This document shows positions 41,768 to 46,525 of a stretch of DNA of 46,525 nucleotides, piece by piece. Each line of letters begins with the position of its first letter. Position 1 is the first letter of the stretch. Source of the stretch: Chara braunii (Eukaryota; Streptophyta; Charophyceae; Charales; Characeae). Position numbers and translations under genes: made by a program. The DNA lies in contig BFEA01000076.1 in the NCBI GenBank assembly GCA_003427395.1, positions 2,029,793 through 2,076,317 on the forward strand, given 5' to 3'. The notes under the pieces are model-generated. The model saw only the letters and a program-made list of their open reading frames with translations. It made no database searches and was not told the DNA's origin.

Positions 41768-42541
41768 TTAGTCAAACCACAGTACCTCGAACAACTTGAA
41801 CACATCATCTACATAGCAGTGTGTGGCAGCTACCTCGCGGCGAATTATAGCCTCCCTGATTTCCGGGGCCGCTTCCATCCAGTCATTCCTTTCGATGTCC
41901 AAAATGGTGAGGACCTTCCAGGCTCTATCGCCATGGAACGGCCCATATTTTCGAGATGTTTTATAGAACTCTTCTGTTAGGCAAGCGCAATTCATGTGCA
42001 CCCGCCCCATAGTGTTGGCTACTTCCTCGACATGGTCAAAACCCCCAAACCAATCTGCTACGAACTCGGGTACCCAGGTCTTAATTCGTTGGCAGGGGGG
42101 CCTAAATTCCTTCCACCCTCCCATTACGGCTCTACTACTGACCACATCCCAGCCTTTGTTTGCAAACCTCTCGCCCGCCCGTCGAGCCCTTGCCTCAGCA
42201 TCCCCCAAAAGCGACATTGGGTTCTGCCCTGCCGCAAGTGTTGTGCAAAACAGGTGCCAACCTTGTTCAGACAAAACGACCGTCCCGACCGACTCCACCC
42301 TTCCTTCCGCAACCTCCTCCCATCCTTCCTCTTCCCTTAGCGGGTTCCAGACACGCTCTATCCATAGGTACGATAGGTCGGGCACAATTTCAGATCCTAC
42401 CCAGTCACACGTGGTTCCTCTCCACTCATGATCCGCTGGTATAGACATTTCTACTCCCCTTCCAGCCCGTCTCGGTTCCCACCCTTTAGGTGTGCAATCC
42501 CACAACTCGCGCTCCCGGGCCATCGCTCCCTTCCTGCACAT
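41768..42541 (-). CDS. paralogous pre-gag ORF B (257 aa, intact)
   Basis: The best preserved member of the block, with an intact ATG frame. Shared features are EMSIPADHEW (31-40), YLWIERVWNPL (59-68), a VGTVVLSEQGWHLF strand-like segment (85-98), LAAGQNPMSLLGDAE (102-116), GGWKEFRPP (141-149), TWVPEFVADWFGG (155-167), YGPFHGDRAWKVLTIL (199-214) and IIRREVAATHCYVDDVFKLF (232-251). It is rich in Trp. I recognise no known domain, catalytic motif, signal peptide or membrane helix. It starts 40 bp after the likely end of ORF A. Its place before gag recalls the extra ORF1 of Ogre-type gypsy elements, but I see no basis for homology. Confidence 0.65.
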   Translation of the reverse strand: MCRKGAMARERELWDCTPKGWEPRRAGRGVEMSIPADHEWRGTTCDWVGSEIVPDLSYLWIERVWNPLREEEGWEEVAEGRVESVGTVVLSEQGWHLFCTTLAAGQNPMSLLGDAEARARRAGERFANKGWDVVSSRAVMGGWKEFRPPCQRIKTWVPEFVADWFGGFDHVEEVANTMGRVHMNCACLTEEFYKTSRKYGPFHGDRAWKVLTILDIERNDWMEAAPEIREAIIRREVAATHCYVDDVFKLFEVLWFD

Positions 42542-42580
42542 AGTCGACAGCCCATTCTTGGATAAGTTCCCTCCCCCTTT

Positions 42581-43426
42581 TCAGAAGTCCCAATCCTCCA
42601 CCTCGTCTCCATCTTCATTACCACTGAAATCTTCCTCCCCATCTGAGAACAACTCTTTCAGTCCTTCTAAGAAGGTTTTTCATGCCGCCACATTCCGATA
42701 GATTATTCGCCAATGCACCGGGCTAGGAACAAAGACTTCATCCGCGCTGAGGAGGTTTAATACCTCAGATAGCTCCTCCGCCCAGTTCCTTTCAAACGGC
42801 CCTGCCTCTACTGACAGTCCAAAGAAATTTTGTCGAGCACACTGGTACAACCTCAAGCGTGTCATCAACCGATATATTTGCTCCAGCCTGTCCCTGGTTC
42901 CGAAGACTGCGTCCCCCAGGAACGGGGGTAGTACACATCTCAATGTCCTAAGGGGCCGTCTCATGTTTCCTCTGTCCCCGAGTTCCACTCGCACCTCTAC
43001 CTTTTCCATTTCCATTTCCGCCCGCTGACACGCCGCCCATACCACCTCCCGTTCCGCTTGCCTAAACAACTGATCCGGTGTCGTGCCTGATACCAATCTT
43101 ATCACCATTTCATTTTCCATATCCTGGGATAGGTAGACCCACCCTCGGGCTTCCACCGTCGCTCGAAACTCTAAGTCCATCAGTCTTGGTGAAAGTCTCG
43201 TCAGGCTGACCTTAGTCCAAATCATCTCTATCCAAAGGAACGCGTCCTTTTCATCCAGCATCACCGTTTCATAGGCTGACTCCAGGTCTGTCCACGTTCC
43301 TTCTTCGGGGAGGACGACAGATACCCCTTCCCTTACATCTATGGGCATTTCCGGACCACTAGAGTAGACAGGGGGCGACAACCATCGCGCCATCTCGTTT
43401 TCCCGACGCCCGTCCTGTTTCCACAT
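42581..43426 (-). pseudogene. paralogous pre-gag ORF A with internal TGA
   Basis: ATG at 43426; 248 codons to a TGA at 42680-42682. Shared motifs: GVSVVLPEEGTW, FLWIEMIWTKV, EARGWVYLSQDMENEM, LRCVLPPFLGDAVFG and EAGPFERNWAEELSEVLNLL. Directly after the TGA the same frame continues KTFLEGLKELFSDGEEDF and further acidic residues to a TGA at 42581. This aligns with the C-terminal end of ORF D (YLAGVADLFEEP), so the TGA at 42680 looks like a nonsense change, or a readthrough site, in a longer protein. The most diverged of the four paralogs and the first to be transcribed. Confidence 0.65.
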
Positions 43427-46269
43427 GAGAGCACCACACGGTCCCTCATGGTCAGATTGTCTCCCTTCTAGATGAGAATCATTTTCAGACCCCTCACTCG
43501 TGTCTCCCCGACATTTCCTACCCTTTTCCCAAACGCCACTGCCCTGTCATACCCTTAATCAATCACCCTTAGCCGACATTCCTTTTTCTTGTTTCCATTT
43601 CCTTCCGACTCCTATCCAGCCTTATCTTCTTGTTCTCTCACTCGTGTGGACTTAGGCAGGAGGCGGGATTAGACTTAGAAGTTCAGCTCCCATCCCAACA
43701 TTCATCAGGCAAAATTTACAGGGGGAGGCACAAAAAGAAAAAGTCAGGCAAACGACGCACACAGGTCGGTCATCTCCTCACCGACCTTTCCCCCAAAAAT
43801 GGTCTCTCCACTGTTACTATCGGCAGAGTTTTATCCCGTACCTCAAGCACAGCTCAACCGTCGCGAGCGCGGTACCCAGACTCCGGTGGGGGGTCGCCCT
43901 CACCTTCTTGCCCAGAATACCCCATCCCGACTTGCCTCTCGTGAACCCACCGTTAATCTCGGGAATCGCCTCGCACATCTCGGTAGGGCCATTGGAGCCA
44001 GCCGTCCAGGCATTCACTTCCATCGGTCCGACAAGGAACAACCTTTCCCAAACCAAACTACGAGAAGCTACTAATCGTCTTCGAGGCTCCGTCTTTGCTC
44101 GCGTGCAGCGACACTCCCTCCGCCAGTCCACAGGCTAGGCCCCGCCTAAAGAAACGTTTCACACCCCGCCCGGCAGATCAGTCGAGACGAAGCCCGTCAC
44201 CGCACGGACGAGGATGCTACTAAGCACCCAACGTGACAAACTCCCGTTAGACAGCTCGGTGGCCTGACCCCCGCATACGAACAAACGACAACCTGCAAAA
44301 AGAGAACGACGTTTGGCAACCCGCAGTGGCCGGTGCAGACCCCTCCTTTCCTTCCGAAAGGCAGGACGCTCAAATCCCCATCATGCAATCACAAGTCCCA
44401 AGTGGGACACACATAGTGCAAGTGCCTTTCCCTTGGTGCTCCTACCCGTAGCTCGCACCTTTTCTCTCAGGACAGTGTGTGCCACTCACCCCTAACTTCC
44501 ATACATAGTGTCTGGTTCCTTTTCGTGAGCATTCTTCAAAGGTGAGCTAGTTTTCTTGGAGTCTAGCAACTCCCTTCATTCCCTTATCTTTGCTTGTGTG
44601 TCCGTTCATAGGGCAGGATTGTTCCTTCTCGATTACCCGTTTTGTTCATATGAGGTTTCTTCAAGCATTTCAAGTGTAGTGCGAGGAGCCCACTGGGCTC
44701 CTAAAGAAGAGGATAAAGCACCCGTGTCGGTCGGATCACTCCGCCGCGGGATTTTCATTGGAACCCGAACTGGCCCAGAATCCCAACCGCCTGCCAGGTA
44801 ACTGGAGCCCTTCTTTCACACGAAGAGGAAGGGTCAACCTGCGGCTTGCCCAAGGCTTCTCCGGTCTGACGAACATCAGCCCGAAAGAAAGAGGACCAGA
44901 GTCATCTCCAAAGGAGATGGCTAATCAAGTGCGTAAGCATGCATGTTATACCTCCAGGCCTGGCCTTGCCATGCGCCCAGCCGCCCTCAGATCTGATTCA
45001 CTCAAAGGAGTAGAGCATACACAAGTCCTCGTTCCTTTTTTTAATGTTATGTTCGCGGTCATGCGTCGGGCGCCCCCCTCGAGATCGTATGGTTTCAGTT
45101 TAACCCAATACCCGACGCCTCCACCATTTTTGTAGGGGCCGTACCCTAAAGGACTTTCGAGCCTTAGTCGACCCTACTGCGGGTCCCATTTGGCTCTACC
45201 CGCCCACGCTCACACTCAGGGCGCGGGTCGTTCGTCCCAGGGGCACCCCCACCTAGTGCTATGAGATGGATGGGGATGGCCTTTTGCGAGAGGGCCTCAC
45301 ATTGGGGGATGTAGCTCCGTTCTCGCGTCACGATGGTAGCTCTTTCGTCACTCGTGGCGTTTTCTTGATTCAATTAAGTCTGACCAGGCAATTGCTCCTT
45401 CCACTACGCAAGCAGTCCAAGGAGTTTATTGAAGATTTGTCTTCTTATCATGCGTAGGCCAAGCGTCATCCATTGGGCCACGCACCTTTTCACTAAGCCT
45501 AGTGGCTCAAGACAACCCCTACGGCATCCTTGGGGTGGGGTGGCATCGCCCAGACCCCTAGCCGCTATATTTTTTTGCTTGAGCCACCAGCATTGCATTC
45601 ACCTATCCAAGACTGCCCTTAATCCTTCCGGGCTTGCATTGCATTCAAGAGAGCCATTGCATTCAATCGTCACACAAGCCAAATCCAGGCGTCTACCACT
45701 CATCCAAGCATCCGACCATCCAACCCATCCTGCGTTCATAGTTTAAGCGAGGTCTAAGTCCTTCCCTCGTCGCTTTTCCTATTCCCGCCCGCATCCGGCG
45801 GATGCAGTCCCGCTCAGACCACCCTAGGCTACTCACCTGCGCAAGACCACACAAAGCCAAAGCCAAGTACAATCCCCATTGGGGTCAACACATCGCCCCT
45901 CCCGCAAGCCTAAGTTTCCTTTGTTATTGATGATCCTTTGGTTATCTTTCCCTTCACTCAAGCAAGCCATGCCTTCACCTTAGCCATGCAGCCGGCGAAG
46001 ATGGTTGAGTCAAACTGACCTTGGCACAAAAACAACACTCCTTTCGCTTTCTTCAGATGCTCACAATAGTTTGGTACCTTCCCTTCTTGGTGGCACAAGG
46101 GACCGGCAGCCCTCCCCTTGCCCTCGCTTTCCACCAAGTGAGGATCGAGTTCCTTGCCGTTCGTTCCCTGGCAATGTAGCAAGTGAGGGTAGAGGTTAGT
46201 CACGTGCCATGGAGGGGAAGGGGTAAGGGGGAAAGTTAAAGGCCAAAGGTCTTGAAGAAAAGGGGGAGG
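43427..46269. other. presumed 5' leader and LTR region of the large element, unrecognised
   Basis: By position this should hold the 5' LTR, primer-binding site and leader of the - strand element. I found no stretch identical to the 3' LTR candidates (28038 or 29369 downward) and no clear tRNA-complementary site. An ATTGCATTCA motif recurs three times at 45591-45670. Open frames on both strands are short and unlike known proteins. Confidence 0.35.
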
Positions 46270-46274
46270 GGAGA

Positions 46275-46352
<78 letters not shown>
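46270..46352. repeat. (AG)n microsatellite
   Basis: About 40 AG units with few interruptions, preceded by a G/A-rich stretch. Confidence 0.97.
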
Positions 46353-46354
<2 letters not shown>

Positions 46355-46525
46355 CAGGAAGCGAGACTTCCTAATCGACCCGGCCCCTCGAGCTAGCCTA
46401 ACGCGTCCGACCCAAGATCCGCGTACCCCCTGGCAACCCCTATGGCTTTCGAGTGGATGAGGCGAGATGAAAAAAAGGGGGGAAGGCGTGAGGTGGTCGG
46501 CTATGGTGGATGGGTGTAGGTATTG

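Noticed and set aside
43430-46525. 5' LTR and primer-binding site of the large - strand element
   Set aside because: Searched by eye for sequence shared with the 3' LTR candidates and for a tRNA-complementary site; nothing convincing was found, so none is annotated.
1-46525. tRNA, rRNA or intact host protein-coding genes
   Set aside because: No cloverleaf with a GTTCGA T-loop context, no rRNA-like stretch and no conserved host protein domain was recognised on either strand.

Overview
The window looks like transposon-dense nuclear DNA of a eukaryote. I recognise no intact host gene, no rRNA, no tRNA and no bacterial-type operon. The evidence is two different Ty3/gypsy retrotransposons (one decayed and on +, one very large and on -), long LTR-like sequences with internal tandem arrays, a hAT-like MITE, microsatellites and a 70-base assembly gap. 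The plant-type gypsy polyproteins and a DNMT3-like cytosine methyltransferase fragment in a retroelement context would suit a streptophyte green lineage such as a charophyte alga. That is inference with low confidence.

Layout. Positions ~730-4330 and ~15700-19984 are two diverged copies (A and B) of one ~4 kb repeat. Copy B has ~430 bp inverted terminal segments and carries a 316 bp MITE. Both copies hold an ordered array of small hairpins whose loop sequence is conserved while the stem sequences change in a compensating way. Between the copies lie minisatellite-bearing spacer (4331-9100), a broken + strand Ty3/gypsy element (9103-12300: gag, protease and the first part of RT only) and unrecognised spacer (12329-15690).

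From 19985 to 28038 two copies of the same LTR-like sequence face each other: a + copy starting at 19985 and a - copy starting at 28038. The + copy is long, with a TATA box only at 23447. Between the homologous arms are a polypyrimidine tract, a ~173 bp tandem array and a 91 bp tandem array.

From 28038 to at least 43426 everything recognisable reads on the - strand and resembles one giant gypsy element, or nested relatives of it. In transcription order it has four tandem paralogous ORFs of unknown function (43426-40008), gag (39900-37991), protease, RT, RNase H and integrase (37860-33016, broken by stops, a frameshift and a 223 bp duplication), an extra 223-aa ORF (32583-31912), repeat-rich 3' sequence, a methyltransferase remnant (28862-28100), and two copies of a hairpin-plus-polypurine-tract module (29370-29405 and 28041-28073). 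The second module directly abuts the - LTR. The last 3 kb (43430-46525) has no recognised coding sequence and ends near an (AG)n tract.

The features most worth following are the compensating hairpin array of the A/B repeat, the four-paralog block upstream of gag, and the methyltransferase fragment beside a polypurine tract and LTR.
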